Below, piece by piece: positions 15,649 through 24,743 of a stretch of 34,630 nt of DNA. The notes beneath the pieces are model-generated. The model did no database searches. It saw only the letters and a program-made list of their open reading frames with translations, and was not told where the DNA came from. Origin of the DNA: Polaromonas sp. (lineage in GTDB: Bacteria; Pseudomonadota; Gammaproteobacteria; Burkholderiales; Burkholderiaceae_C); the NCBI RefSeq assembly GCF_013817205.1, contig NZ_JACDDD010000038.1:1-34630 (forward strand), in the 5' to 3' direction. The translations under genes and the position numbers were made by a program. Every line of letters starts with the position of its first letter. Positions within the stretch are counted from its first letter, which is position 1.

Positions 15649-15792
15649 GGTGGAAATTCCTGAAATCGGGACGACAGTATTATTTTACCTTTTCACACGC
15701 CGTCCCTGGCAGGCCGGTTGCTAACATCCGGGGTGCCGACCCGGCTCCGGCCAGCGTGCGGCCTGCTATCCCTTGTTGTTCTGGAGCCCGCC

Positions 15793-16257
15793 ATGTCTTC
15801 CTGCGCCCCGGCCGTCCGTTCCTGTTTCGCGGCCCTGTTGCTGGGCGGCTTGGCCGGCTGCGCCAGCACCGGCGCCCACAGTCCTTCTGCCCGCCCCGTG
15901 CTGTACCCGAATGCCACCCTGACCCGTGTCGGCGACGCCCAGGGACGTGCCGAGGTCGACGCGTGCATGGGCCGGGCGGTTTCGGCCGGCCTCACCCCCG
16001 ATGAGAAAAACAATGCCGTTGCCCGCGGCGCGGGTGTAGGTGCGGCGACCGGCGCGGTGGCTTCGGCGGTCGGCGCCCTGATCACCGGCCGGGGCGGTGA
16101 AGGGGTGATCCGGGCCGGCGCCGCCGGCGCGGCCGTGGGTGGCTCGGCCGGCGCCGTCCAGGGCGCTTTTCGCAATGACCGCCCCAGCAGCACCTACCGC
16201 AACTTCGTGCAGCGTTGTCTGGCCGAGCGCGGCTTCGAAGTGATTGGATGGAACTAG
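15793..16257 (+). CDS. Glycine-zipper lipoprotein
   Basis: From the ATG at 15793 (GGAG Shine-Dalgarno sequence) the product is 154 residues. A lipoprotein signal peptide ends at LAGC, so Cys23 would be lipidated. Residues about 75-120 form an Ala/Gly-rich double hydrophobic hairpin (GVGAATGAVASAVGALITG, then GAAGAAVGGSAGAVQGAF), the glycine-zipper pattern of outer-membrane lipoproteins. The C-terminal FVQRCLAERGFEVIGWN resembles the end of other Gly-zipper/YMGG-type proteins. The frame is open upstream of 15793, but that stretch has no signal peptide. Its last ten bases overlap the MOSC gene start. An envelope-integrity role is plausible but not shown. Confidence 0.85.
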   Translation: MSSCAPAVRSCFAALLLGGLAGCASTGAHSPSARPVLYPNATLTRVGDAQGRAEVDACMGRAVSAGLTPDEKNNAVARGAGVGAATGAVASAVGALITGRGGEGVIRAGAAGAAVGGSAGAVQGAFRNDRPSSTYRNFVQRCLAERGFEVIGWN

Positions 16258-16871
16258 CTGACAGCCGTGCGTCCGCCGTGAAGTTGGCCGCTGCGCACCG
16301 CTTGCTGTCGGTTCAGGTGGGTGCGGCTCGCCGCGTCCCCTTGGGCGGCCGCAGTGTGCTGACAGGCATGGTCAAGCGTCCTGTGAATGATGCGGTGCCG
16401 GTGTTGCCGCTGGGGCTGAGGGGTGACGAACAGGCCGACCTGTCCATCCACGGCGGACTGGAAAAGGCCGTGTATGCCTACCCCGCAGAACACTACGCGT
16501 TCTGGCAAGCAGCGCGGCGCGAACAAGGCCTGGGCTTGATCGATGACAGCCTGCCGCATGGCAGCCTGGGGGAAAACCTGACATTGCTAGGCCTGCTCGA
16601 AAACCAGGTGTGGGCCGGCGATGTACTGAGGTTTCCCGATTGCGAATTGCAGGTGCGCATCCCGCGCGAACCCTGCTACAAGTTCAATGCCGCCATGGGA
16701 TTTGCGCGGGCCTCGAAAATGATGGCCCAAAGCGGCTTGTGCGGCTTCTACCTGTCAGTGCTGACGCCCGGCAGCATCAGCGCCGGCCAGGAGTTTGAGC
16801 TGCTGCCGGGACGCCGCAGCATTGGCATCCCGCAGCTGTTCGCCGCCAAAATGACCAAACACCTGCGGTAG
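16248..16871 (+). CDS. MOSC-domain protein (YiiM-like)
   Basis: Starting at the ATG at 16248, inside the end of the lipoprotein gene, the product is 207 residues. The MOSC beta-barrel is evident: LLSVQVGAARRVPLGGRSV at the start, DLSIHGGLEKAVYAYPAEHY, then GSLGENLTLLGLLENQVWAGD, with the conserved cysteine in REPCYKFN. MOSC proteins bind molybdenum cofactor or a related sulfur-carrying ligand. YiiM in E. coli reduces N-hydroxylated base analogues, so such a detoxifying role is plausible. A GTG at 16278 is an alternative start closer to the usual family N-terminus. Convergent with the thioesterase gene with only three bases between stops. Confidence 0.88.
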   Translation: MELADSRASAVKLAAAHRLLSVQVGAARRVPLGGRSVLTGMVKRPVNDAVPVLPLGLRGDEQADLSIHGGLEKAVYAYPAEHYAFWQAARREQGLGLIDDSLPHGSLGENLTLLGLLENQVWAGDVLRFPDCELQVRIPREPCYKFNAAMGFARASKMMAQSGLCGFYLSVLTPGSISAGQEFELLPGRRSIGIPQLFAAKMTKHLR

Positions 16872-16874
16872 GTC

Positions 16875-17279
16875 TCACAGCAGCGCGTACGTCGTGGTGG
16901 CGCGGCTGACACTTTTGCCTTCGTCGGCGCCGCGGATGTCGATCTCGCCGAAGGCCAGTGACTTGCCGGCGCGTATCACGCGCGCCTCGATCAGCGCGTC
17001 CTGTTTTGACAGCGGCTTGAGAAAGCTGCTGTTCATCTGCACCGTAGTGCAGGGTCTGAATTCGCCGAAATGGTTGATCAGGGCCAGCACCATCGCCGTG
17101 TCGGCCGCAGCCATCATGGCCTGGCCGCAAAGCGTGCCGCCGACACGCGAGAGCGCCGGGTTTTGCGGTAGGCGCAAGGTTACGCCCTGTCCATCGAAGG
17201 CCTCGACCTTCAGGCCCAGGGCCTGCACCCAGGGTGCAAAATATTCGGGCAGCGCGGCCTGCAACGTTTCCGTGTTCAT
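16875..17279 (-). CDS. PaaI-type hotdog-fold thioesterase
   Basis: The 134-residue product is a single hotdog domain of the PaaI/4HBT type. The diagnostic central helix is GGTLCGQAMMAAADTAMVLA (47-66), followed by CTTVQMNSSFLKPL and the strands ALIEARVIRAGKSLAFGEIDI. It probably hydrolyses an acyl-CoA thioester; the substrate is unknown. The start ATG overlaps the stop of the threonine ammonia-lyase gene (ATGA, 17276-17279), so the two are translationally coupled. A link to 2-oxobutyrate/propionyl-CoA or branched-chain metabolism is a guess from this coupling. Confidence 0.88.
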   Translation of the reverse strand: MNTETLQAALPEYFAPWVQALGLKVEAFDGQGVTLRLPQNPALSRVGGTLCGQAMMAAADTAMVLALINHFGEFRPCTTVQMNSSFLKPLSKQDALIEARVIRAGKSLAFGEIDIRGADEGKSVSRATTTYALL

Positions 17280-18478
17280 AGCTGTTCCTCCGCTTCAAAG
17301 CCGTCTGCTTTCAACACCGCCAGCACCTGTGCAATGTGTTCGCGCCCGCGCGTCTGGATCACCAGCTCAATGTCCACGTTCTGCGCCGACAGCATGGTGA
17401 AGGCGCGCTGGTGGTGCACCTCGTCGATGTTGGCGCCCGCACCGGCCACCGTGGCGGTGATCTTCGCCAGTGAGCCGGGGACATCGCGCGCGCTGACACG
17501 AATGCGGGCCAGCCGGCCGGCACGCACCATGCCGCGCTCGATGATGGCTGCCAGCAGCAGCGGATCGATGTTGCCGCCGCACAGCACCAAGCCGACTTTC
17601 TGCCCGCGGAAGCGCTCCGGGTACTTGAGCAGCGCGGCCAGGCCGGCGGCACCTGCGCCCTCGACCAGCGTTTTTTCAATCTCCAGCAGCATCACCATGG
17701 CCTGCTCGATGTCGCCCTCGTCCACCAGCACCAGGTCGTCCACCTTCTGCGCAATGATGGCCTGCGGAATGACACCCGGCGTGCCGACAGCAATGCCCTC
17801 GGCGATGGTGCTGCTGCCCTGCGGGTGCTGCGTGCCCTTGATGGCGTTGACCATGGCCGGGAAGCGCGAGGTCTGCACGCCGATGATGGTGATGCCCGGC
17901 TTGATCGCTCGGGCCGCTGTTGCCATGCCGGCGATCAGGCCGCCGCCGCCCACGGCCACCACCAAAGTATCGAGTTCGGGCACGGCCCGCAGCATTTCCA
18001 GGCCCACCGTCCCCTGCCCGGCGACGATGGCTTCATCGTCGTAAGGGTGGACAAACACCAGGCCTTCGCGCTGCGCCAGCTCCTGCGCGTGGCTGCGCGA
18101 CTCCTCCAGCGTGTCGCCGTGCAGCACCACTTCTGCGCCGAAGCCGCGGGTGCGGTCAATCTTGACGCCGGGCGTGAAGCGCGGCATCACGATCACCGCC
18201 CGCAATCCCAGTCGCTGCGCATGGTAAGCCACGCCCTGGGCATGGTTGCCTGCGCTCATGGCAATCACGCCGCGGCGCCGCTCCTCGGCGGTGAGCTGCG
18301 CCAGCTTGTTGCAGGCACCGCGTTCCTTGAAGGAGGCGGTGTATTGCAGGTTCTCGAACTTGAGGAAAACTTCCGCACCGGTGATCTGCGACAGGGTTTT
18401 CGATGCGACACACGGGGTGTCGAGCAACTGGCCCTGCAGCCGGCGGGCGGCGGCCTCAATATCGGTAAATCCAAGCAT
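17276..18478 (-). CDS. ilvA: Threonine ammonia-lyase with C-terminal ACT domain
   Basis: The 400-residue product, from the ATG at 18478 (AGGAG Shine-Dalgarno sequence), is a fold-type II pyridoxal-phosphate enzyme. Lys51 in TASFKERGA forms the Schiff base, SAGNHAQGVA binds the substrate carboxylate, and GGGGLIAG is the phosphate loop. A single ACT domain occupies about 325-400 (IRVSARDVPGSLAKI, then DIELVIQTRG). It deaminates threonine to 2-oxobutyrate, the first step to isoleucine. With one ACT domain and 400 residues it is the short class, as in many betaproteobacteria, and may be catabolic (TdcB-like) rather than the biosynthetic enzyme. The frame extends 46 codons upstream, but that part lacks family character. 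Confidence 0.92.
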   Translation of the reverse strand: MLGFTDIEAAARRLQGQLLDTPCVASKTLSQITGAEVFLKFENLQYTASFKERGACNKLAQLTAEERRRGVIAMSAGNHAQGVAYHAQRLGLRAVIVMPRFTPGVKIDRTRGFGAEVVLHGDTLEESRSHAQELAQREGLVFVHPYDDEAIVAGQGTVGLEMLRAVPELDTLVVAVGGGGLIAGMATAARAIKPGITIIGVQTSRFPAMVNAIKGTQHPQGSSTIAEGIAVGTPGVIPQAIIAQKVDDLVLVDEGDIEQAMVMLLEIEKTLVEGAGAAGLAALLKYPERFRGQKVGLVLCGGNIDPLLLAAIIERGMVRAGRLARIRVSARDVPGSLAKITATVAGAGANIDEVHHQRAFTMLSAQNVDIELVIQTRGREHIAQVLAVLKADGFEAEEQL

Positions 18479-18666
18479 GGTGCTCCTGGCGGATGGGGTT
18501 GTCACGGCATTTTCGCGGGAGCACCGATTGTGGCGGCTTTTGTGGCGCAATCCACACGGGGGAATTTGGCGGGTGTCTTCCACGATGGCCCAAGCTGCGT
18601 TATGGTGAGGCATCACCTGTGCCAGGGGGCGCAGAAATATTCTCCTTCAACGCCGGAGGTCCATCG

Positions 18667-21024
18667 ATGAACAAGCGTGTGGGTACCGACAAGCACGGTC
18701 AGCTGCTGCTGTCCCCTGGCCTGAAGGATGCGCCGGTGCTGGACCTGATGTGTTCGCATTTTGTACTGACACTGGCCGCCCGCCAAGGCGCCAAGTTCAA
18801 CGTGCGGCGCGACCTGAACAGCCTGTTGTCGCTGTCCGGCCGCCATCTGGTGTGGCCACTGCCGGCGCTGCAGCGCCTGCGTGAATTCCTGGGCCGTCGC
18901 TGCCGCGACAACGAGTTCTGGCGCGGGCACGAGGCGCTCAGTGACAGCGCCTTTCTGGCGCGGCATGGTACCTGGCGCGGGCCCTATGAAGAAGGCACGC
19001 TTTTTTTCTACCTCGACGAACATGCCAAGGACCAGCCCAAGGATCTGCTGTCGGTACTCAGCGCCACCGGCGACTGGCTGACACACGCGCTCAAAAAACA
19101 GTCCACGCTGGTCGAAAAGAATATCGATGCTCTGGCCAAGCTGCTGCAGCTCAACCAGGCCGAACGCGCGCTGCTGCTGTACGGTACCTTGGCGCGCTAC
19201 CAGCGTGACCTGCGCTCCCTGCTGGTCGAGTTCAAGGTCAACAATGCGCCCGAAGCCTACGCTGCAATCGCCGAGGTAGCCGGTGTCAAGGCGGGCGAGG
19301 TGGCCGAGGCCCTGCGCGCCGGCTCGCGGCTGGAGCGGATCGGCATGGTCGAAAACCTGATTTCCGAGCACAACATCACGGATCTGGCCGATCTGATGAA
19401 GGTCAGCGAGAAACTGCCGCCGGTGCTGATGCGTGAATACCGCGACCAGACCGAGCTGATGGCCGTGTTCACGCGCCCGGTGGACCGCAGCAACCTGGGG
19501 CTGTCCGATTTTTCCTTCGCACATGACGATGCGCACGTGATGGTGTCGCTGCTGCGCAATGCCGTGGCCGGCAAGGAGCTCGGGGTCAATGTGTTGCTGT
19601 ACGGACCGCCCGGCACCGGCAAGACCGAACTGGCCAAGGTGGTGGCGCAGGCCGCCGGACTGGACCTGTTCGAGGTTGAATACGCCGACCGCGACGGCAA
19701 CTCGCTGAGTGGGCGCGACCGCTACCGCTCGCTGCAGATCGCCCAGGTCTTCCTCAAGGGCAGCGCCCATGCTGCGCTGCTGTTTGACGAGGTGGAGGAC
19801 GTGTTTCCGGCGGTCTCCAGCGAAGCGGCCCAGCTGATGGCGCGCTCCGATCAGCTCGTGGCGCCGCCCACGGGGTCGGTCGGTGGCAAGGCCTGGGTCA
19901 ACCAGATTCTTGAGTCGAATACCGTGCCGACCTTGTGGGTGACCAACCGCATCGAGCAGATCGACCCGGCTTTCCGGCGGCGTTTTGCCTACCATCTCGA
20001 ACTCAAATCGCCACCACCGGGCGCGCGCGAAGGTCTGGTGCGCAAGACCCTTGAAGGCGTGGCGGTGAGCGACGGCTTTGTGGCGCGGCTCACGGCCCGC
20101 AAGGGGTTGACGCCGGCGCAGATCCGCACGGCGGTGCGTTTTGCCAAGCTGGCCAGCGAACCTGGCAAGGCCGTCGACGGTGCAGACATGCAGGTCATCC
20201 TGGGCGGCGGCCAGGCGGCGCTGATGGAGTCGCTGATCGAGCGTCAGCTCAAAAATGCCGACCTGGCGCTGGGCAACAAGACTGGCGCCGAGGGGCGCCA
20301 CAGCGTCACCACCTATGACCTGTCCATGCTCAACGTCGAGTCGCGCTTTGACGTGCCGCGCATCGTCCAGGCGCTCAAAAGCCGTGGCCACGGCAGCCTG
20401 TGTTTTTATGGCGCGCCCGGTACCGGCAAGACAGCCCTGGCCGAACACATCGCCAAAGAGCTCGAGCGGCCGCTGATCATCAAGCAGGCCAGCGACCTGA
20501 TGAGCAAATATGTCGGCGAGACCGAACAGAACATGGCCGCGATGTTTGCCGAAGCGGAGTCCGAGAAAGCGGTGCTGCTGCTCGACGAGGCCGACAGTTT
20601 TCTGCAGGACAGGCGCGGCGCCCAGCGGACTTACGAGGTGACCGAGGTCAACGAGATGCTGCAGGGCATGGAGCGCTTTCACGGCATTTTTGTCTGCACC
20701 ACCAACCTGCTGGAAAGCCTGGACCAGGCGGCGCTGCGACGCTTTACCTTCAAGATCAAATTCATGCCGCTGACGGCAGTGCAACGGGAAAAAATGTTTG
20801 TCACCGAGGCACTGGCCGGTGACGCTTCGGGCCTGGCCAGCGCCTTGCGCGAACGATTGGCCCGGCTCGAGCAGTTGTGCCCCGGCGACTTTGCGGCGGT
20901 CAAACGCCAGACCGACATTCTGGCGGTGGCGTTCACCGCTGACGAGTTCCTCAGCCAGCTCGAAGCCGAGCACAGGATCAAGCCGGAAGTGCGGGAATCG
21001 CGGGGCATGGGATTCATCCAGTAG
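18667..21024 (+). CDS. Tandem AAA+ ATPase of unknown function
   Basis: From the ATG at 18667 (GGAGG Shine-Dalgarno sequence) the product is 785 residues. Residues 1-290 form an unrecognised mostly helical N-terminal domain. AAA module 1 has Walker A GPPGTGKTE (about 313-321), Walker B LLFDEVED (about 372) and an arginine finger in DPAFRRRF (about 433). Module 2 has Walker A GAPGTGKTA (about 582), the pore-like segment MSKYVGETEQNM (about 613), Walker B VLLLDEADSF (about 636) and DQAALRRFTF. Both modules look catalytically complete, so it is a Cdc48-like double-ring unfoldase or remodeller by architecture. Homologues are, to my knowledge, annotated only as ATP-binding proteins. It is divergent from ilvA and has no partner gene in an operon. 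Confidence 0.85.
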   Translation: MNKRVGTDKHGQLLLSPGLKDAPVLDLMCSHFVLTLAARQGAKFNVRRDLNSLLSLSGRHLVWPLPALQRLREFLGRRCRDNEFWRGHEALSDSAFLARHGTWRGPYEEGTLFFYLDEHAKDQPKDLLSVLSATGDWLTHALKKQSTLVEKNIDALAKLLQLNQAERALLLYGTLARYQRDLRSLLVEFKVNNAPEAYAAIAEVAGVKAGEVAEALRAGSRLERIGMVENLISEHNITDLADLMKVSEKLPPVLMREYRDQTELMAVFTRPVDRSNLGLSDFSFAHDDAHVMVSLLRNAVAGKELGVNVLLYGPPGTGKTELAKVVAQAAGLDLFEVEYADRDGNSLSGRDRYRSLQIAQVFLKGSAHAALLFDEVEDVFPAVSSEAAQLMARSDQLVAPPTGSVGGKAWVNQILESNTVPTLWVTNRIEQIDPAFRRRFAYHLELKSPPPGAREGLVRKTLEGVAVSDGFVARLTARKGLTPAQIRTAVRFAKLASEPGKAVDGADMQVILGGGQAALMESLIERQLKNADLALGNKTGAEGRHSVTTYDLSMLNVESRFDVPRIVQALKSRGHGSLCFYGAPGTGKTALAEHIAKELERPLIIKQASDLMSKYVGETEQNMAAMFAEAESEKAVLLLDEADSFLQDRRGAQRTYEVTEVNEMLQGMERFHGIFVCTTNLLESLDQAALRRFTFKIKFMPLTAVQREKMFVTEALAGDASGLASALRERLARLEQLCPGDFAAVKRQTDILAVAFTADEFLSQLEAEHRIKPEVRESRGMGFIQ

Positions 21025-21129
21025 CCTGTGGCCGGGGCCAGCATCGCCGCATGCAGGCACTGCGCGGCCAGCACCACCCGGGTCAAGGCGGCGTCGCTCT
21101 TGTGGCGCCGGACGGTGCGGCGGCGCTTC

Positions 21130-21191
21130 TGATGCTATAAATTTGATAGCTACTGGCGCAGGTCCAGTATGGGCTGGCGCCCGATTCGATC
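21130..21191 (+). repeat. Dispersed intergenic repeat family 1, copy 5
   Basis: Plus-orientation copy: TGCTATAAATTTGATAGCTA, then CTGGCGCAGGT, then GGGCTGGCGCC and a tail running into the recQ stop codon (21190-21192). It lies between the convergent AAA+ and recQ genes. Confidence 0.85.
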
Positions 21192-23064
21192 AAAAGTCCG
21201 TGTTGCAGACGCGCAGCACTTCCTTGCCATAGGCTTCGAGCTTTTTGACGCCCATGCCGCTGATACCTTCTAGATCCGCCGTGCTCTGCGGGGACCGCTC
21301 GGCAATGGCGCGCAGGGTTGCATCGTGAAAGATCACAAACGCTGGCAGGTTGTGTTCGCGCGCCACCTCGGCGCGCCAGGCCTTGAGCCGTGCCAGCCGT
21401 TCCAGCGCACCGGCATTGAGCGAAGCCTCGGCCATCCCCTTGGTGGAGGTTTTCGTGCTGTTTTTGCGGCGCTCGCCGGACCCGCCCAGCGCCTGCTCGC
21501 GCAGCATTACGCTGACCTCGCCCTTGAGCACCTGGCGCGCGTCGGGCAGCAGCTGCAGGGTATTGAAGGCCTCGGGGTCGACCCGCACCATGCCCTTGGC
21601 GATCAGCTGGCGCAAGACGCCGCGCCACTGCACCTCGGCCAGGTCGGTGCCTATGCCGAAGGTGCTGAGTTTGTCGTGGCTGTGCTGAAGCACTTTTTCG
21701 GTCGCCTTGCCGCGCAGGATGTCCATCAAGTGGCCGGCACCAAAGCTGATGCCACTGGCCTGCTGCACGCGGTAAATGCAGCTGAGCATCTTGCGCGCGG
21801 CTTCGGTCGCATCCCAGACTTTGGGCGGGTTCAGGCAATTGTCACAGTTGCCGCAAGGCAAACTGTCTTCGCCGAAGTAATGCAGCAGGGCAACGCGCCG
21901 GCAGCGCGTGTCTTCAGCCAGCGTGAGCAGCGCGTCGAGTTTGCCGCGCATCACTTGCTTGAACTCCTCGCTGGCCGCGTCGCTGGTGTCTATCATGCGG
22001 CGCTGGTTCACCACGTCCTGCAGACCGTAGGCCATCCAGGCGTTGGCCGGCAGGCCGTCGCGGCCGGCCCGGCCGGTTTCCTGGTAATAGCCTTCGATGT
22101 TTTTCGGCATGTCCAGGTGCGCGACAAAACGCACGTCGGGCTTGTCGATGCCCATGCCAAAAGCAATCGTCGCCACCATCACCATGCCTTCCTCGCGCAG
22201 GAAGCGGTCCTGCCGCTGCTGGCGCAGCGCGCTGTCGAGACCGGCGTGATAAGCCATGGCTTTCAAACCGGCGTCCTGCAGCATGTCAGCCACTTCTTCA
22301 ACTCGCTTCCTTGACTGGCAATAAACAATGCCGGCCTCGCCCGCGTGTTCGCTCTCGATGAAACGCAACAGCTGGCGCGTGGCCTCGATCTTTTCGACGA
22401 TGGTGTAGCGGATGTTGGGCCTGTCGAAGCTGCTGACGAAGGCGCGCGCGTCTTCCAGCTTGAGCCGCTCTACCATGTCCTGGCGCGTCAGCGCATCGGC
22501 GGTGGCCGTCAGCGCGATGCGCGGCACGTCGGGAAAGGTCTCGTGCAGCAGGCTCAGGGACCGGTATTCGGGCCGGAAGTCGTGGCCCCACTGGCTCACG
22601 CAATGTGCCTCGTCGATTGCGAACAGGCTCAGCAGGCCGCGTTCGTGCAGCGAGCCGAGCAAGCCCTTCATGCGTGGCGTGTTGATGCGCTCAGGCGCTG
22701 CATACAGCAGCGTCAGCTCGTTGCGCAGCAACTGTTTTTCGAGCGCGCTGCTTTCTTCCTGCGTTTGTGTCGAATTGAGGAAGGCGGCGGACACGCCGGC
22801 CTCATGCAGTGCGCCCACCTGATCGTGCATCAGCGCGATCAGCGGCGAGATCACCACCGTCACGCCATGGCCGGCGTTTTGCCGCACGAGGGCCGGGATC
22901 TGGTAACACAACGACTTGCCGCCGCCGGTAGGCATCAGCACCAGCGCGTCGCCCCCTTGCACCACGTGGTCGACGATGGCCTGCTGCGGACCGCGGAAGT
23001 CCGAATAGCCAAAAACCTGGCCCAGGATGTCCAGCGGGGTGGGAGGCGTCAGTGTGTGTGGCAA
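21190..23064 (-). CDS. recQ: ATP-dependent DNA helicase RecQ
   Basis: The 624-residue product has the complete RecQ layout. The helicase core carries Walker A TGGGKSLC (about 46-53), the DEAH box in [19 protein letters not shown], and [17 protein letters not shown] with [10 protein letters not shown] (motifs V-VI). A zinc-binding RQC region follows with the cysteine set in [20 protein letters not shown], then a winged helix and an HRDC domain (about 535-605, [20 protein letters not shown]). It unwinds DNA 3'-5' in recombination and repair. The start appears to be a TTG at 23064 with no good Shine-Dalgarno sequence; no in-frame ATG is available before the helicase motifs, and the frame closes eight codons upstream. 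Confidence 0.96.
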   Translation of the reverse strand: MPHTLTPPTPLDILGQVFGYSDFRGPQQAIVDHVVQGGDALVLMPTGGGKSLCYQIPALVRQNAGHGVTVVISPLIALMHDQVGALHEAGVSAAFLNSTQTQEESSALEKQLLRNELTLLYAAPERINTPRMKGLLGSLHERGLLSLFAIDEAHCVSQWGHDFRPEYRSLSLLHETFPDVPRIALTATADALTRQDMVERLKLEDARAFVSSFDRPNIRYTIVEKIEATRQLLRFIESEHAGEAGIVYCQSRKRVEEVADMLQDAGLKAMAYHAGLDSALRQQRQDRFLREEGMVMVATIAFGMGIDKPDVRFVAHLDMPKNIEGYYQETGRAGRDGLPANAWMAYGLQDVVNQRRMIDTSDAASEEFKQVMRGKLDALLTLAEDTRCRRVALLHYFGEDSLPCGNCDNCLNPPKVWDATEAARKMLSCIYRVQQASGISFGAGHLMDILRGKATEKVLQHSHDKLSTFGIGTDLAEVQWRGVLRQLIAKGMVRVDPEAFNTLQLLPDARQVLKGEVSVMLREQALGGSGERRKNSTKTSTKGMAEASLNAGALERLARLKAWRAEVAREHNLPAFVIFHDATLRAIAERSPQSTADLEGISGMGVKKLEAYGKEVLRVCNTDF

Positions 23065-23083
23065 AGTGGATGTCAGGACAAAA

Positions 23084-23143
23084 TGCTATTAAATGTATAG
23101 CTGCTTACGCCCGTCAGATAAGGGCTGGAGCCAGTTTTGGCTT
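23084..23143 (+). repeat. Dispersed intergenic repeat family 1, copy 6
   Basis: Plus-orientation copy and closest to my consensus: TGCTATTAAATGTATAGCTG, then CTTACGCCCGT, then TAAGGGCTGGAGCC and TTTTGGCTT. It lies downstream of the rhodanese gene and upstream of recQ, both on the minus strand. Confidence 0.85.
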
Positions 23144-23151
23144 GGAACCCG

Positions 23152-23544
23152 CTACATTTGTTCCCAGGGCAGGCCATCAAAGCGCCAGCCACTCAGGGTG
23201 GAGCGCTGGAACTGCTCATCCAGTTCCCCCTCGAAGCCATGCACGACGTTGATCACTTCGCTAAATCCCGATGCCTCCAGCGCCTGACCGGCGGCAAGCG
23301 TGCGCTGGCCCGAGCGACAGATCAGCAGCACCGGCTGGTCCTTGCCGCTGGCTTCGCGTGTTACGGCGTCGGCAAACTTCTTCGGGTCCGGTGTCAGGTC
23401 TGGATACTCGTACCAGGGCACGTTGATCACGCCAGGCGGTCGGCCCACGTAGAGCGACTCGATTTCCATGCGCACATCAACAAACAGGGCGTCGGGGTGC
23501 TGCTGGAGATAGTCCCAGGCTTCTTTGGGTTGGAGGTGTTTCAT
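23152..23544 (-). CDS. Rhodanese-like sulfurtransferase
   Basis: A single-domain rhodanese of 130 residues. It has the N-terminal AWDYLQQHPDALFVDVRMEIE (the Asp-Val-Arg signature), GVINVPWYEYP, and the active-site loop VLLICRSGQRTLAAG, whose Cys carries the persulfide. Catalytic residues are intact, so sulfur transfer is likely; the acceptor is unknown. It is divergent from the methionine synthase gene and upstream of recQ on the same strand, separated from it by a repeat family 1 copy. Length is normal for the single-domain class. Confidence 0.92.
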   Translation of the reverse strand: MKHLQPKEAWDYLQQHPDALFVDVRMEIESLYVGRPPGVINVPWYEYPDLTPDPKKFADAVTREASGKDQPVLLICRSGQRTLAAGQALEASGFSEVINVVHGFEGELDEQFQRSTLSGWRFDGLPWEQM

Positions 23545-23613
23545 GGTGGTATCCGGCGGGAGCCTTATTGTCGGGCATGTCAGCGGCCACCGTCGGTACG
23601 ATAACCGCAGGGT

Positions 23614-23642
23614 TTGTGTGTGTGGGGGCTGACCCTTAAAAT
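23614..23642 (+). promoter_or_regulatory. Candidate promoter of the homocysteine methyltransferase gene
   Basis: TTGTGT (23614-23619), 17 bases, TAAAAT (23637-23642), then exactly six bases to the ATG. Transcription would begin at or beside the start codon, giving a leaderless mRNA. I see no SAH, SAM or cobalamin riboswitch in this 104-base divergent region. Confidence 0.5.
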
Positions 23643-23648
23643 CGTGGC

Positions 23649-24695
23649 ATGAAGCAAGCCATCTACACCCGCGGAGCCGCGCTCCCTGCCATCCTGGAAA
23701 AACGTATCGCCATCCTCGACGGCGCCATGGGCACCATGATCCAGCGCTTCAAGCTCAGTGAGGCGCAGTACCGCGGCGAACGCTTCAAGGACTTCCCCAA
23801 GGACGTCAAGGGCAACAACGAGTTGCTGAGTCTGACGCGGCCCGATGTCATTCAGGACATCCACGAAGGCTACCTGGCCGCCGGCGCCGACATGATCGAG
23901 ACCAACACCTTTGGCGCGACCACCGTGGCGCAGGCCGACTACGACATGGCCGAGCTGGCAGTCGAGATGAACTACGCGTCCGCCCGCATCGCGCGCGCCG
24001 CCTGCGACAAATTCTCCACGGCCGACAAGCCGCGTTTTGTTGTCGGCGCGCTCGGCCCCACGCCCAAGACCGCCAGCATCAGCCCCGACGTCAATGACCC
24101 GGGTGCGCGCAACACCAGCTTCGAGGAGTTGCGCAAGGCGTACTACGAGCAGACCGAGGCGCTGGTCAAGGGCGGCGCCGATGTGTTGCTGGTCGAAACC
24201 ATTTTCGACACGCTCAACGCCAAGGCCGCGCTGTTTGCCATCGACGAGTACTTCGACAACAGCGGCGAACGCCTGCCGCTCATCATCAGTGGCACCGTGA
24301 CCGACGCCTCGGGCCGCATCCTGAGCGGGCAGACCGTCACCGCCTTCTGGCACAGCGTGCGCCACGCCCAGCCGCTGGCGGTGGGCCTCAATTGCGCGCT
24401 CGGAGCGACGCTGATGCGCCCTTATATCCAGGAGCTGGCGCGGGTCGCGGGCGACACTTTCATCAGCTGCTACCCCAACGCCGGGCTCCCCAATCCCATG
24501 AGCGACACCGGTTTCGACGAAACCCCGGATGTCACCTCGCGCCTGCTGCGTGAGTTCGCCGCCGAGGGCCTGGTCAACATCGTCGGCGGCTGCTGCGGCA
24601 CGACGCCGGAGCACATTGGCGCGATTCACCAGGCGGTGGAGCCGCTGGCGCCACGGAGCATTCAGCGCGGGTTCTTTTACAAGGAAGCGGCTTGA
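23649..24695 (+). CDS. metH: Homocysteine S-methyltransferase (N-terminal half of cobalamin-dependent methionine synthase)
   Basis: The 348-residue product corresponds to the homocysteine-binding barrel of MetH. It has the [10 protein letters not shown] opening (25-34), the ETNTFGAT strand, [19 protein letters not shown], and the zinc ligands Cys249 (GLNCALG) plus Cys315 and Cys316 ([10 protein letters not shown]). It ends at a proper stop just after this domain. The folate, cobalamin and reactivation domains of the usual 1,200-residue enzyme are absent and no downstream plus-strand gene supplies them. In Comamonadaceae MetH is often split into two genes, so a separate metH2 elsewhere is expected. 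It would transfer the methyl group to homocysteine when paired with that partner. Confidence 0.93.
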   Translation: MKQAIYTRGAALPAILEKRIAILDGAMGTMIQRFKLSEAQYRGERFKDFPKDVKGNNELLSLTRPDVIQDIHEGYLAAGADMIETNTFGATTVAQADYDMAELAVEMNYASARIARAACDKFSTADKPRFVVGALGPTPKTASISPDVNDPGARNTSFEELRKAYYEQTEALVKGGADVLLVETIFDTLNAKAALFAIDEYFDNSGERLPLIISGTVTDASGRILSGQTVTAFWHSVRHAQPLAVGLNCALGATLMRPYIQELARVAGDTFISCYPNAGLPNPMSDTGFDETPDVTSRLLREFAAEGLVNIVGGCCGTTPEHIGAIHQAVEPLAPRSIQRGFFYKEAA

Positions 24696-24743
24696 GCCGC
24701 TTGTTCCAGCTGCAGACGCCGGCTGCACCGGTCCGGACAGGCC

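Noticed and set aside
18613-21060. An 815-codon open frame antisense to the whole AAA+ ATPase gene
   Set aside because: It is a by-product of high GC third positions in the real gene; the antisense translation shows no domain and has Arg/His/Gln-rich shadow composition.
23545-23648. Possible SAH or SAM riboswitch before metH
   Set aside because: No conserved core elements are visible and the TAAAAT box six bases before the ATG leaves no room for a leader.
24685-24702. AAGCGGCT-TG-AGCCGCTT palindrome over the metH-half stop as a terminator
   Set aside because: The loop is only two bases and there is no T-run on either strand; kept only as a chance palindrome.
23580-24728. A 382-codon open frame antisense to the metH half
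   Set aside because: Shadow of a GC-rich conserved gene; no start signal and no domain.
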